Shown here: positions 54,591 through 63,269 of the stretch, piece after piece
Layout of the letters: each line of letters starts with the position of its first letter
Position numbering within the stretch: the first letter of the stretch is position 1
Assembly (NCBI RefSeq): GCF_000439085.1
Contig: NZ_AUUA01000013.1
Location: 1 to 64,000, forward strand
DNA: 64,000 nucleotides
Reading direction: 5' to 3'
DNA from: Leminorella grimontii ATCC 33999 = DSM 5078
GTDB taxonomy: Bacteria > Pseudomonadota > Gammaproteobacteria > Enterobacterales > Enterobacteriaceae
Notes under the pieces: model-generated
What the model saw: the letters and a program-made list of their open reading frames with translations, nothing else
What the model was told of the DNA's origin: nothing
The model's database searches: none
Translations under genes and position numbers: made by a program

Positions 54591-55792
54591 TGATATTTTG
54601 GCTTATCGCGGCCCTGCTGCTGATTGCGGCGACGGCGCTGTTTATCTTGCCGACGCTTAAAGGTCCAAATGAAAAGGCAGATGCAGACAGAGATGCGCTA
54701 AATAAGGCCTACTATCAGCAGCGCTTAAACGAGCTTGAGGACGACGAGGCATTGGGCGTCGTCGGTGAAAGAGACGCCATGGTAGCGGAGCTTCAGCATA
54801 ACCTGTTGGAAGACATTCCCGCTCGAGCCGGTACGCGTAAGCGCGCCCCCTTTAGCCTGACGGTTTTGCTGCCGGGCGTATTGCTGCTTGTGGCCGTGTC
54901 CGTTGGATTATACGTGTATACCGGTGGGATGACTCAGGTTTCCCAGTGGCGGCAGGTAGTAAAAAACATGCCCGAACTGCGGCAGAAGGCCGATGCCGGC
55001 CAACTGAACGAACCCGAGGAGATTGCCCGATTTGCACTGGGGCTGCGCACCAGCCTGCTGACCGATCCGACAAACGTTCGCGATTGGACTATGCTTGGTT
55101 TGGCCGGGCTGCGCTTGGGCAACGGCGAAATGGCGCTACAGTCTTATGAAAAAGCGTATGAACTGTCGCCAAACGACGGCTATATCCAGATTATTTACGC
55201 TAAGCTGCTAACGCGCTCCAACAACCCGGAAGACGTAGCTCAAGCAAGCCGCATTCTGAAAACGCTGCTCAAGTCTGAGCCGGATAACGTGGATGCGCTT
55301 TCCGCGCTGGCGATGAACGCCTTTGGGCAGGGGAACTTTAACGAAGCTATCGCCGCTTGGGAAAAGGTTTTGACCCTGATGCCGCCGGACGCCAAAGGCG
55401 CTGACGTTATCAGGCAAAGTCTGGCCTACGCCAAGTCACAGGTAACGTCCAACGGCGTTCACCTGGGCGTGACGATTTCCGTTTCACCCGACGTAGCGGC
55501 CCAGCTGCCGGCTCAGGGCGGCGTGCTGATTGCGGTGACCGACGGTAAGTCCACCGTTCCGGTAGCCGTAAAGCAGTTACAGTTAGGAACGTTTCCGCTT
55601 AAGGTTGAGCTGGACGACAGTAACGCGATGATGCCCTCCCGTTTGCTTTCCGGCCTGAAACAGGTAAAGATAATAGCTACCGTTACCAGCGGTGATGAGG
55701 CGGATAAACGGCGGATGATTGGAGAGAGTCGCGTTTATTCGTTCACCGGCAAAGAGAGCGTGGACGTTACGATTGAGCGAATTGAACAGTAA
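54587..55792 (+). CDS. ccmI: Cytochrome c maturation protein CcmI (TPR)
   Basis: A 401-residue protein with two N-terminal membrane helices (about 2-20 and 88-110) and a soluble TPR region (about 165-290: WTMLGLAGLRLGNGEMALQSYEKAYELSPND and similar), then a beta-rich C-terminal domain. It presents apocytochrome c to the CcmF/H ligase. It overlaps ccmH by 4 bases (ATGA) and is the last gene of the operon. Confidence 0.93.
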   Translation: MMIFWLIAALLLIAATALFILPTLKGPNEKADADRDALNKAYYQQRLNELEDDEALGVVGERDAMVAELQHNLLEDIPARAGTRKRAPFSLTVLLPGVLLLVAVSVGLYVYTGGMTQVSQWRQVVKNMPELRQKADAGQLNEPEEIARFALGLRTSLLTDPTNVRDWTMLGLAGLRLGNGEMALQSYEKAYELSPNDGYIQIIYAKLLTRSNNPEDVAQASRILKTLLKSEPDNVDALSALAMNAFGQGNFNEAIAAWEKVLTLMPPDAKGADVIRQSLAYAKSQVTSNGVHLGVTISVSPDVAAQLPAQGGVLIAVTDGKSTVPVAVKQLQLGTFPLKVELDDSNAMMPSRLLSGLKQVKIIATVTSGDEADKRRMIGESRVYSFTGKESVDVTIERIEQ

Positions 55793-55832
55793 GCGCTGTG
55801 GCTATCAAGGCCAGCATTTGAGGGAGAAGAAA

Positions 55833-56594
55833 ATGAAAAGCCGATTGGTCAGTTGTGTATTTGCTGCAGCGATGCTGACGGGCTGCGTTAACAGCGGCAG
55901 CCTGAACGAAGACGGTACGCGGCCAGACCCGCTAGAGGGTTTTAACCGCACCATGTTCAACTTTAACTACAACTATATGGATCCGTACGTCGTGCGTCCT
56001 GTCGCCGTCGTTTGGCGCGACTATATGCCGCAGCCGGCGCGCAGCGGATTGAGCAATTTCACCAGCAACTTGGGCGAACCCGCCTCGATGGTCAACAACT
56101 TTCTTCAGGGAAACATTTACGACGGTTTCCGCCATTTCAACCGCTTCTTCGTCAACACCCTGTTGGGGATGGGCGGCTTTATGGACGTGGCGGGCATGTC
56201 GAACGACAAGCTGAAGAAGGATTACAATAAAGAGTTCGGCCAGGTGCTTGGCCACTATAACGTGCCCTACGGGCCGTACGCCGTTCTGCCCGCTTACGGT
56301 TCTGCGACCGTGCGCGACGAAGGCGGCGGCTATGTAGACTATGCCTATCCGGTGTTAAGCTGGCTCACCTTCTGGGGATCGGTCGGCAAGTGGACGGTAG
56401 AAGGCATTGAAAGCCGCGCTCAGTTGCTCGATCAGGATCAGATGCTGGCCAACTCGCCGGATCCGTATATCTTCGTGCGTGAAGCCTACTTCCAGCGTCA
56501 TGACTTCTTGGCTAACGGCGGTAAAATTGATGAGGAAAACAATCCGAACGCCGAAGCGCTTAAGGATCAGTTGGACGACATCGACTCAGAATAA
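55833..56594 (+). CDS. mlaA: Phospholipid-binding lipoprotein MlaA (VacJ)
   Basis: A 253-residue outer-membrane lipoprotein (lipobox LTGC) that extracts mislocalised phospholipid from the outer leaflet for the Mla pathway. Typical blocks: DPLEGFNRTMFNFNYNYMDPYVVRPVA, RSGLSNFTSNLGEP, GHYNVPYGPYAVLPAYG and DPYIFVREAYFQRHDF. ATG 55833 has AGGGAG 6 bases upstream; earlier in-frame codons lie inside ccmI. It is convergent with fadL, as in E. coli. Confidence 0.96.
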   Translation: MKSRLVSCVFAAAMLTGCVNSGSLNEDGTRPDPLEGFNRTMFNFNYNYMDPYVVRPVAVVWRDYMPQPARSGLSNFTSNLGEPASMVNNFLQGNIYDGFRHFNRFFVNTLLGMGGFMDVAGMSNDKLKKDYNKEFGQVLGHYNVPYGPYAVLPAYGSATVRDEGGGYVDYAYPVLSWLTFWGSVGKWTVEGIESRAQLLDQDQMLANSPDPYIFVREAYFQRHDFLANGGKIDEENNPNAEALKDQLDDIDSE

Positions 56595-56604
56595 CGCTAA
56601 TTTA

Positions 56605-56636
56605 ATAAAAAACCCGTCGAAAGACGGGTTTTTTGC
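56605..56636. terminator. Bidirectional terminator between mlaA and fadL
   Basis: AAAAAACCCGTC/GACGGGTTTTTT with a GAAA tetraloop lies between convergent genes. Confidence 0.95.
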
Positions 56637-56657
56637 ATCATCAGCACAGAAAGCGGC

Positions 56658-57956
56658 TTAGAACGTATAGTTCAGGTTAACGCCATAAAGCCAGGCTTTG
56701 CCTTCAGATTCGAAGTGATACACCGGGCTGTTTGCCGAGTTGTTTTGCTTCTCGCTGATTTTGACCTTTTGGCCGTGCATGTAGGAGACGCCGACGTCGA
56801 CCGATGCATCCGGCGTGAAGTTATAGGTCGTTCCCATACTTAGCCACAGGCGATCCTGATCGGGAATTGAAATAGAGCGGTTGCTAGCGGGAACCGCGCT
56901 GTCGTCAAAGGCGATGCCCGCGCGCCAGGTCCAGGTTTCGTCGTGGTAATAGGTGGTTCCCAGCGCCATGCGGTAGGCGTCCCTGAAGCCTTCATGCTTT
57001 TGGAACAGAACGTTGCCGTCGCTGTCTTTAGCCTTAAGCTCTTCGAACTCGCTCCAACTGGTGTAGCTTAGGGTGTAGTGCATCGCCCACTTCGGCGCGA
57101 CTTTGTGGTAGCCGGACAGCTCCCAAATCTCGGGCAGGGTCAGCGTCAGCTTACCGGAACGAGACGTGCCGTCGGTGCCCCAGGGCAGGCCGGTGATGGG
57201 CTGATAGCCGTTGAGGCGGCTGCTCAGATCGCTTTTGTACGTACCTTTAAAATCGATATCGATCTTCGAGCGGTAGCTTAGGCCGATACGGTTATCTTTA
57301 TCGATCTCATACAGCATGCCGGCGTTCCAGCCATAGCCCCATTCGTCACCGTGCAGGTAGGCGACGGTTGAGTTTGGCTGCATGGCGCCGCTGGCGCTTT
57401 CGCCTGCATAGCGTCTGATTTTCGCCTTGGCGTAAACGGCGTTAGCGCCAAGGCCGAGGCTGAAGTGTTCGTTGACGCGGTAGGCCGTGCTCAGGTTGAA
57501 GTTGCCCGTTTGCAGCTTGGTTGTGCCCGCCAGAGGGCCTGCGGCGTATTCGTCGTTAAAATGGGTTGATAACCCGTAGTTGCTGGTGGCGAAAGCGCCC
57601 AGCGCCCATTTTTCATTAATGGGGAGAACGAAGTGCAGGTTAGGAACCCATTCGTTAGGCGTGATATCGTTGGCGTGCATGTCGTTGCCCTGAGGCGACG
57701 TGCCGGTGATTTCTACCTCTGGCTGAACGTAGATGGCGCCGCCGGAAAAGGTTGCGCGATCGAACATCGTCATCGAGGCCGGGTTGCGGTTGCCTGAAGA
57801 GGCGTTATCGGCAATGGCTCCTTCGCCGGAAAAGGCGCGGCCCAGGCCGGAAGCGGAGGATTCTTGCAGCTGAAAACCGGATGCGTACAAATTGCTCGAA
57901 AGGCTGGCGACGGCAATCGCCAGAATAGACTTCTTCAAATTCTTTTTTAGAAACAT
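56658..57956 (-). CDS. fadL: Long-chain fatty acid outer-membrane transporter FadL
   Basis: A 432-residue 14-strand barrel with signal peptide 1-25 (cleavage LYA/SGFQLQ). The hatch NPA motif is GNRNPASM, and the barrel closes with an aromatic C terminus (NLNYTF). The start at 57956 ([10 protein letters not shown]) opens the signal peptide; an ATG at 58013 does not. A FadR-like half palindrome lies upstream. It diverges from yfcZ. Confidence 0.95.
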   Translation of the reverse strand: MFLKKNLKKSILAIAVASLSSNLYASGFQLQESSASGLGRAFSGEGAIADNASSGNRNPASMTMFDRATFSGGAIYVQPEVEITGTSPQGNDMHANDITPNEWVPNLHFVLPINEKWALGAFATSNYGLSTHFNDEYAAGPLAGTTKLQTGNFNLSTAYRVNEHFSLGLGANAVYAKAKIRRYAGESASGAMQPNSTVAYLHGDEWGYGWNAGMLYEIDKDNRIGLSYRSKIDIDFKGTYKSDLSSRLNGYQPITGLPWGTDGTSRSGKLTLTLPEIWELSGYHKVAPKWAMHYTLSYTSWSEFEELKAKDSDGNVLFQKHEGFRDAYRMALGTTYYHDETWTWRAGIAFDDSAVPASNRSISIPDQDRLWLSMGTTYNFTPDASVDVGVSYMHGQKVKISEKQNNSANSPVYHFESEGKAWLYGVNLNYTF

Positions 57957-58371
57957 ACAAAATCTCAACGAATCATAAGAATTATTACGAATTGTAATAA
58001 TCGAAGCGCGCATTTTAGGGAGGATTAAAGGGCTGACAGATTAGACCAGTTGACTAAAAAGCGTGTTTTTAGCGGAGATTTTGATGTGGTAACCGCTGAA
58101 GTAGAGAACGCTTTTTATCAGCAGGCCGATGGTCGCTTTATGTAACGCACCTGGTTGTTAACTAAAATCAATATAAATCAATAAAATAAATGACTTTCGT
58201 TTATTAAGCGAAGGGGAGGCGGTAGCCGTTAAGCGGGGATAAATGGTAAAATTCATGCATCGCGTGAGAGGAAGGCGTAGTATAAAGAAAATCATCGATT
58301 TTTGAGCCAGATCTCATAACAGCTTAGCCGTAAAGCGGAGATTGTTCTGCCTTACATAGAGGAGAAAAGAG
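57957..58371. other. fadL-yfcZ divergent intergenic region, 415 bp
   Basis: Promoters of fadL and yfcZ must lie here. The part at 58160-58205 is very A+T-rich. Besides the FadR-like site I see no gene; short open frames have no ribosome site. Confidence 0.45.
58035..58051. promoter_or_regulatory. FadR-like operator upstream of fadL
   Basis: The right half GACCAGTT equals the FadR consensus (AACTGGTC-N-GACCAGTT); the left half matches 4 of 8. It lies 79-95 bp before fadL. E. coli fadL is FadR-repressed, which supports the call. Confidence 0.4.
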
Positions 58372-58665
58372 ATGTCAGATTCATTAAAGTGCAATGCTCA
58401 GGAAACTGCCGCCTGCTGCTGCGTTGACGTAGGGACAGTGATGGACAATACCGACCTGACGGCGTCCTATAAAAGCGAGTTTGCGTCCCGCGCTGAAGCG
58501 GAAAAGATGCTGAACATGTTGACGGAAAAAGCGCGCGCCACTGAGTCCGAGCCTTGCGATATTAAGAGCAGCATTGTTGACGTTAACGGCGGCGTTGAGC
58601 TTACCGCTGACTTTACGTTCTGCTGCCAGGCTGAAACGCTGATTTTCCAGCTCGGGCTGCGTTAG
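58372..58665 (+). CDS. yfcZ: UPF0381 protein YfcZ
   Basis: A 97-residue small protein of unknown function, orthologous to E. coli YfcZ. The CCC motif (ETAACCCVDVGTVMDN) and DFTFCCQAETLIFQLGLR are conserved. It has a good GAGGAG-type ribosome site. In E. coli fadI and fadJ follow it; here sixA does. Confidence 0.92.
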   Translation: MSDSLKCNAQETAACCCVDVGTVMDNTDLTASYKSEFASRAEAEKMLNMLTEKARATESEPCDIKSSIVDVNGGVELTADFTFCCQAETLIFQLGLR

Positions 58666-58747
58666 TTTTTCTAAGTAAGATTTTTACAAATGTGACTTAC
58701 AGCAACGCCGGTTTTTCCGGCGTTACTTTTTTGCCAGGAGGGAAACC

Positions 58748-59221
58748 ATGCGGGTGTTTATTATGCGTCACGGCGAGGCCAGCTTCCATGCAGACAGCGA
58801 TCCTGCCCGTCGCCTGACCGAGCGAGGCGTTGAACAAACGGCGGACATGACGCGTCGACTGCGCGAGCAGTCAGACGGCATTGAATTTGTTCTGGTTAGC
58901 CCCTACGTTCGCGCCCAGCAGACGCTGGAGGTCGTGCGCCGCGAATTCCCGCTGCCTTCTGCCGTCTGCATTGAGACGTTTCCCGCGCTGATCCCCGGCG
59001 GCTCCCCCGCGCCGTGCGCTGACTATCTTACGGTGCTGGCACAGCAGGGCATCGGTTCCGTATTGATTGTTTCCCACCTGCCGCTGGTAAGCTATTTGGT
59101 TTCCGAGCTTAGTCAAGGGAGCGCTTCGCTGATGTTTCCAACCTCTGCGGTCGCCTGCGTTGAACTGGATGCCCAAACCGCGAGAGGGCGGTTTGAGTGG
59201 ATGATGGCACCAGGGATATAG
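58748..59221 (+). CDS. sixA: Phosphohistidine phosphatase SixA
   Basis: A 157-residue histidine-phosphatase-superfamily enzyme with RHG (R7-H8-G9) and SHLP motifs. In E. coli it acts on phosphohistidine of the nitrogen PTS protein NPr and of the ArcB HPt domain. It lies 82 bp after yfcZ on the same strand; the fadJ gene that precedes it in E. coli is missing. Confidence 0.95.
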   Translation: MRVFIMRHGEASFHADSDPARRLTERGVEQTADMTRRLREQSDGIEFVLVSPYVRAQQTLEVVRREFPLPSAVCIETFPALIPGGSPAPCADYLTVLAQQGIGSVLIVSHLPLVSYLVSELSQGSASLMFPTSAVACVELDAQTARGRFEWMMAPGI

Positions 59222-59232
59222 CCTGAGGCAAT

Positions 59233-59266
59233 AAAAAAGAGATGCATTAAGCATCTCTTTTTTCTC
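59233..59266. terminator. Bidirectional terminator after sixA
   Basis: AAAAAAGAGATGC/GCATCTCTTTTTT with a 5-base loop lies between sixA and the convergent phosphatase-like gene. Confidence 0.93.
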
Positions 59267-59278
59267 ATTTCTTTTTGT

Positions 59279-59602
59279 CTATAGCCCCAGCCTGTGAGCG
59301 ACAACTTCTTCAAGCAAAGCCACCAGCTCGGAGTCCATGTACTGATAGTCGTCGGGAATATCCAGCACGTGAATCGGCTTATGCTCCACCAGTCGGCGAT
59401 AGTCCGCGACAATGCGGCTTTTGTGCTTTTGCTCCATCACGCAGACGACGTCGGCCCATTGCAACATTTCCGGCGTTAAGGGCTTTCTGGCGTTGCGGCT
59501 GGTGCCGGCGGAACGCACGGAAAGCCCCGGATGTTTACGCCAAACCTGCTCGGCCGTTGGGCTGCGCCATTGGTTACGGCTACAGATAAATAAAACATTC
59601 AT
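59279..59602 (-). CDS. Small protein-tyrosine-phosphatase-like protein (LMW-PTP type)
   Basis: A 107-residue protein with the P-loop C7-S-R-N-Q-W-R13-S14 (C-x5-R-S) near the N terminus and Asp residues (DIPDDYQYMD, 81-90) that could supply the general acid. It is shorter than classical low-molecular-weight phosphatases (about 150). I choose the ATG at 59602: AAGGA is 8 bases upstream, whereas the ATG at 59611 overlaps that site. Both ribosome site and start lie in the end of an ERIC element. No kinase or polysaccharide genes are adjacent, so its substrate is unknown. Confidence 0.78.
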   Translation of the reverse strand: MNVLFICSRNQWRSPTAEQVWRKHPGLSVRSAGTSRNARKPLTPEMLQWADVVCVMEQKHKSRIVADYRRLVEHKPIHVLDIPDDYQYMDSELVALLEEVVAHRLGL

Positions 59603-59725
59603 ACACTTCATCCTTCAAGCTGCCTCTTCGTTGGCTGCGTTCGCTCACCCTAGTCACGTACTTTTGTACGCTCCTAGGGATTCCCTCACTTGCCGCCTCG
59701 ACGCACCTTGAATGATTTTGTGTAT
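59601..59725. repeat. ERIC (IRU) element
   Basis: A 125-bp imperfect palindrome with tips ATACAC...GTGTAT. On the minus strand its core reads AATCCCTAGGAGCGTAC, a short loop, then GTACGTGACTAGGGTGAGCG, the hallmark of enterobacterial repetitive intergenic consensus sequences (full length about 127 bp). It fills exactly the gap between the stop of the gene at 59725-59943 and the start of the phosphatase-like gene. Confidence 0.88.
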
Positions 59726-59943
59726 TACTTATATTCTTCCATCGCGCGGCGGGCGAGCTGTCCGCTTCGCACTCTCGGATAGTCCATCCCCAGTTGAGCC
59801 GCTCTGGCAAGCTTCTTTGAGCGGATATACATCAGCTTCCAGCGCTTTTCTTTGGGAAAGTCGCTGCGGGGTGGGTGACTGTCGCGTGAGCGATTGCGAC
59901 TTTTCTGTGCGAGCCGCCAGGCCCGTGTGCGGTTATTGTCCAT
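59725..59943 (-). CDS. Hypothetical small basic protein
   Basis: A 72-residue, strongly basic protein (many Arg/Lys; KSRNRSRDSHPPRSDFPKEK) without hydrophobic segment. I do not recognise it. AGAGAG is 7 bases before the ATG. The stop codon overlaps the tip of the ERIC element. It is co-directional with its neighbours. The short length and skewed composition leave real doubt that it is coding. Confidence 0.5.
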   Translation of the reverse strand: MDNNRTRAWRLAQKSRNRSRDSHPPRSDFPKEKRWKLMYIRSKKLARAAQLGMDYPRVRSGQLARRAMEEYK

Positions 59944-60042
59944 AATGTTCTCTCTGAATGAATTTACCGGGTTCAGCAGCCGCGGTAATACAGAGAGGCC
60001 TAAGCCGCGCGTATCATAGCGCGATTTAGAGAAAAGTACAGC

Positions 60043-60489
60043 CTAAGGCCTGTCGGCAAAATAGAATCCCTTAGGCGTGATGAGCGCCATGACGGCGCCC
60101 GACAGCATTCCCGGCGCAACGTAAAGCGCAAAGCGATGGAACAGGGAGCCTGGCCGATCCGTACCGATAAGCACGTCCTGAACGCCGAACACGGCGGTGA
60201 AAAAGAGGAGCGCCAGCACCGCGCCCAATAGTGCGCAAAACGCCGTTCGGCGAAGCCTTGAACCGTAATGCCTAGCGGGAAGGCAGGCCGCGCCGATGCC
60301 CGTAAATAGCGCGGGAAGTACGCCGAACGCATAGCTGATAAAAAACAGAATGGGGAAGAATGAAACCGTTGTGGCTTTGTCTTCGCTGCCGGGCAGCATT
60401 ACGCCAAAAGCAATGTATAGGAAGCCGATGATTGGCCCTATCAGCGAAAACCAGAAGGCGTGGCACAGAGCGCGGTAGGTGAGCGTCAT
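60043..60489 (-). CDS. Tandem-paralogue membrane protein C (unknown)
   Basis: A 148-residue inner-membrane protein with about four helices. It shares with the next two genes an N-terminal block of the form R-A-L-x-H-A-F-W-F-x-x-I-G-P-x-x-G and a middle block Y-A-F-G-x-x-P-A-L. The ATG overlaps the stop of gene B by one base (TGATG), so translation is coupled. Function unknown. Confidence 0.75.
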   Translation of the reverse strand: MTLTYRALCHAFWFSLIGPIIGFLYIAFGVMLPGSEDKATTVSFFPILFFISYAFGVLPALFTGIGAACLPARHYGSRLRRTAFCALLGAVLALLFFTAVFGVQDVLIGTDRPGSLFHRFALYVAPGMLSGAVMALITPKGFYFADRP

Positions 60490-60941
60490 CAAGCTTCTCC
60501 CATATCAGATGCGCTAAAGCCGTTTTTGGATTGCGTTTGAAAAGGTAAATACATCAACGTCAGCAATGCGCCAGCAGAGGCAAAGGCGCCAGAGAACGCG
60601 TAGAGAAAGAAGGTTAGAAGCCTATCTCCTGCTAACGTTGTCAAACCGAAAAAGAGCGGCAGAGGCAGTGATATGAGCGCACCAAACGCGATGATGACGT
60701 AAGGGCGGTAGGGGCCATGGCTGATGAAGCTGGCGAAAATGCTGGTTAACAGGGCGGCAGGGCCACCGAATATATAGGTGAACAGGATCGTAAGAAGCGG
60801 TTCTCCAATCAGTATCCCAATTGCGTTAAATGGCGTTTTGCCTATCGTTTCTAATATGATGATGCAGGCGACAAGCCCGAACAGCGGGCCAATGGCAGTG
60901 AACCAGAATGCATTAAGCAGTACGTGACGCGGCGTTGGCAT
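60489..60941 (-). CDS. Tandem-paralogue membrane protein B (unknown)
   Basis: A 150-residue protein with about four helices. The shared blocks are RHVLLNAFWFTAIGPLFG and YIFGGPAALLTSIFASF. I use the ATG at 60941 because the paralogues align from there; a longer frame from 61031 would add 30 polar residues. No strong ribosome site is seen for either. Function unknown. Confidence 0.72.
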   Translation of the reverse strand: MPTPRHVLLNAFWFTAIGPLFGLVACIIILETIGKTPFNAIGILIGEPLLTILFTYIFGGPAALLTSIFASFISHGPYRPYVIIAFGALISLPLPLFFGLTTLAGDRLLTFFLYAFSGAFASAGALLTLMYLPFQTQSKNGFSASDMGEA

Positions 60942-61052
60942 GGTTTTTCTATTTATCCTGTGAATACCGTTGGGGTTTTTATAGGTTAATGCGGCTTTGT
61001 GTGCATAGGATGAAGTGAGTGAGAAGGGCATTCTGCTTTCACTCTATAGCCA

Positions 61053-61583
61053 TTAGTGCGCGAACGAAAACAGGCGCTGGCGTACGATAAATCTGGTGAT
61101 GAGTGATGAGAAGGAAATTGCCAGAAAAAAGTATAAAGACATGGGCAGAATGTCAGATGAATTCATTACGTCGAAGGCCATAAGCTGAAGTATGAAAACG
61201 CCGCTACTGGCTAGGGCCATAACCAGATGACTCCAAAGCCGAGAGGCCGATATGGCTGTGATCGCGCCCGCAACCAGTGCTGATGGTGTGCCGAAGACAT
61301 ATGCCACTAATAAAAACTCAATGGTATCGAAAGAAAAGAGATCTATGATAAATAGCAGAAAAGAGCTGGCGATGGTCATGCAGGCAGTTACTGATGATAA
61401 AATTCCAAACGTATTCGTTATTGGTAATATCTTTAAGGTGTCATGGGAAAAGAGTTTACTGATAAATATAGGGAAATCGCTATGTTCAATGTATTCACAA
61501 AGCTCAATAAAAATAGCGCCAATAAACGGCATAATGAGTGCAAACAGCAGTGTATTGCACAAAACGCGACGCACAGTCTCCAT
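61053..61583 (-). CDS. Tandem-paralogue membrane protein A (unknown)
   Basis: A 176-residue protein with four or five helices, the most divergent and A+T-rich of the three. Shared blocks: RRVLCNTLLFALIMPFIG and YVFGTPSALVAGAITAI. AAGGA lies 8 bases before the ATG. It starts 26 bp after the smrB stop on the same strand, so the triplet may be co-transcribed with smrB. Function unknown. Confidence 0.75.
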   Translation of the reverse strand: METVRRVLCNTLLFALIMPFIGAIFIELCEYIEHSDFPIFISKLFSHDTLKILPITNTFGILSSVTACMTIASSFLLFIIDLFSFDTIEFLLVAYVFGTPSALVAGAITAISASRLWSHLVMALASSGVFILQLMAFDVMNSSDILPMSLYFFLAISFSSLITRFIVRQRLFSFAH

Positions 61584-61609
61584 AAATTAATCCTTCCTTG
61601 GTAGATTAG

Positions 61610-62140
61610 CTACTCTTCCTGCTCAACCAACAGCAATATGGCCGCATCGCCGCCGAACTCTTTCGGCGCCTGATGAAACGCCCGTACGTCGGGGTGCTGC
61701 GCCAGCCACAGTGGAGTCTGTTTTTTCAATACGTGCTTGCCGTGGCCGTGCATCACGCAGGCGCAGTGGACGTGTTCCCGCCGACAGGCGGCAATCAGCG
61801 CCCCCAGCTCCTGCTTGGCCTGCGCCTGCGTCAGGCCGTGCAGGTCGAGAAACAGTTCAGGCGTATAGTCTCCTCGCCTCAGCTTTTTCAGCTCGTAGTG
61901 GTCGACGTCGGAACGCACGTAGCGCATCGCGCCGTCTTCATTCAGCAGCGGCTGAAATTCGTCGGAAAAGTAAAACGATGCGTCGACCTGTTCCTGCATC
62001 AGGCGTTCTGGTGAAACGGCCTTGGCCTTACGCACGGGCCTATGCACCTTAGTCGTTTGTCGCAAAGGCTTCGCACCCTGAACGGCGTCTTTAAACTGGG
62101 CGCTCTCTTCATCGGTGAGCGTAAATTTCTTTTTTGTCAC
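61610..62140 (-). CDS. smrB: Ribosome rescue factor SmrB (Smr-domain endonuclease)
   Basis: A 176-residue protein. The N-terminal helical extension (to about 85) precedes the Smr domain, with [15 protein letters not shown] and the [11 protein letters not shown] motif. In E. coli SmrB cleaves mRNA at collided ribosomes. It diverges from prmB with a 159-bp interval, as in E. coli. Confidence 0.95.
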   Translation of the reverse strand: MTKKKFTLTDEESAQFKDAVQGAKPLRQTTKVHRPVRKAKAVSPERLMQEQVDASFYFSDEFQPLLNEDGAMRYVRSDVDHYELKKLRRGDYTPELFLDLHGLTQAQAKQELGALIAACRREHVHCACVMHGHGKHVLKKQTPLWLAQHPDVRAFHQAPKEFGGDAAILLLVEQEE

Positions 62141-62299
62141 AAAATAGCGCTAGCGTAAATTAAACGGAAATATCGGCGCAGGGCGCCCGAAATATAAGGG
62201 AAATTTTTCTATAAGAATAAAGGATGGAAGCTGATTTGTCGCGCGTTTCGTGGCAAACTGTTCGGCTATTTCCAGCCAGATTTCCCGTCGGAGGGGTAA

Positions 62300-63232
62300 T
62301 TGGACAAGATTGTTATAGATGAAGCGGTTAGCGAGCTGCGTACCGTTCAGGACATGCTGCGCTGGTCGGTCAGCCGCTTTAGCGAGGCCAGCGTGTATTA
62401 CGGCCACGGTGCTAACAACCCTTGGGATGAAGCCGTACAGCTCGTGCTGCCTACGCTCTTTTTGCCGCCGAATTCTCCGCCTGAAGTCTACCTGTCTCGC
62501 CTCACGAAAAGCGAGCGCCAGCTGATTGTAGAGAGGGTAGTGCGTCGCGTCGAAGAGCGCCAGCCGGTGGCCTACCTGACCAACAGCGCCTGGTTTGCCG
62601 GGCACGAGTTTTACGTTGACGAACGCGTTCTTATTCCCCGTTCTCCCATCGGCGAGCTTATCGAGCAGCGCTTTACGTCGCTGCTGCCCCACGAACCTCG
62701 CGCCATTCTGGACATGTGTACCGGCAGCGGCTGTATCGCCATTGCCTGCGCTTACGCTTTCCCTGAAGCAGAGGTGGACGCGGTGGACATCTCCGCCGAC
62801 GCGCTGGAAGTCACCGAATACAATATTCAGTCTCACCGCATGGAGCATCAGGTCACGCCGATGCGCTCTGACCTGTTTCGCGACATGCCGTCGATGATCT
62901 ACGATCTTATCGTGACTAACCCGCCCTATGTGGACGCCGAAGATATGGCCGACATGCCGTCGGAGTACCATCATGAGCCCGAACTCGGGCTTGCGGCCGG
63001 GCACGATGGGCTCGATCTGGTTAAGCGCATTCTGGCCTGCGCGCCGGACTTCTTAAGCGACGACGGCGTGCTGATTTGCGAAGTAGGCAACAGCATGGTG
63101 CATCTGGATGAGGCCTATCCGGATATTCCGTTCACCTGGCTGGAGTTTGAGTTCGGCGGCGACGGCGTATTTATGTTGACCAGAGAGCAACTGCTGGCGT
63201 GCCGCGAGCACTTCAGCGCCTATCGTGATTAA
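62300..63232 (+). CDS. prmB: 50S ribosomal protein L3 N5-glutamine methyltransferase
   Basis: A 310-residue SAM-dependent methyltransferase that modifies a Gln of L3. Motif [17 protein letters not shown], the catalytic NPPY in [14 protein letters not shown] and the PrmB-specific N-terminal helical domain. The start is TTG 62300 ([10 protein letters not shown]), the same unusual codon as in E. coli prmB, with GAGGGG upstream. aroC follows, as in E. coli. Confidence 0.96.
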   Translation: MDKIVIDEAVSELRTVQDMLRWSVSRFSEASVYYGHGANNPWDEAVQLVLPTLFLPPNSPPEVYLSRLTKSERQLIVERVVRRVEERQPVAYLTNSAWFAGHEFYVDERVLIPRSPIGELIEQRFTSLLPHEPRAILDMCTGSGCIAIACAYAFPEAEVDAVDISADALEVTEYNIQSHRMEHQVTPMRSDLFRDMPSMIYDLIVTNPPYVDAEDMADMPSEYHHEPELGLAAGHDGLDLVKRILACAPDFLSDDGVLICEVGNSMVHLDEAYPDIPFTWLEFEFGGDGVFMLTREQLLACREHFSAYRD

Positions 63233-63269
63233 TTACCGTAATAAGAAAGACAATGCCTGAGGAACTACC

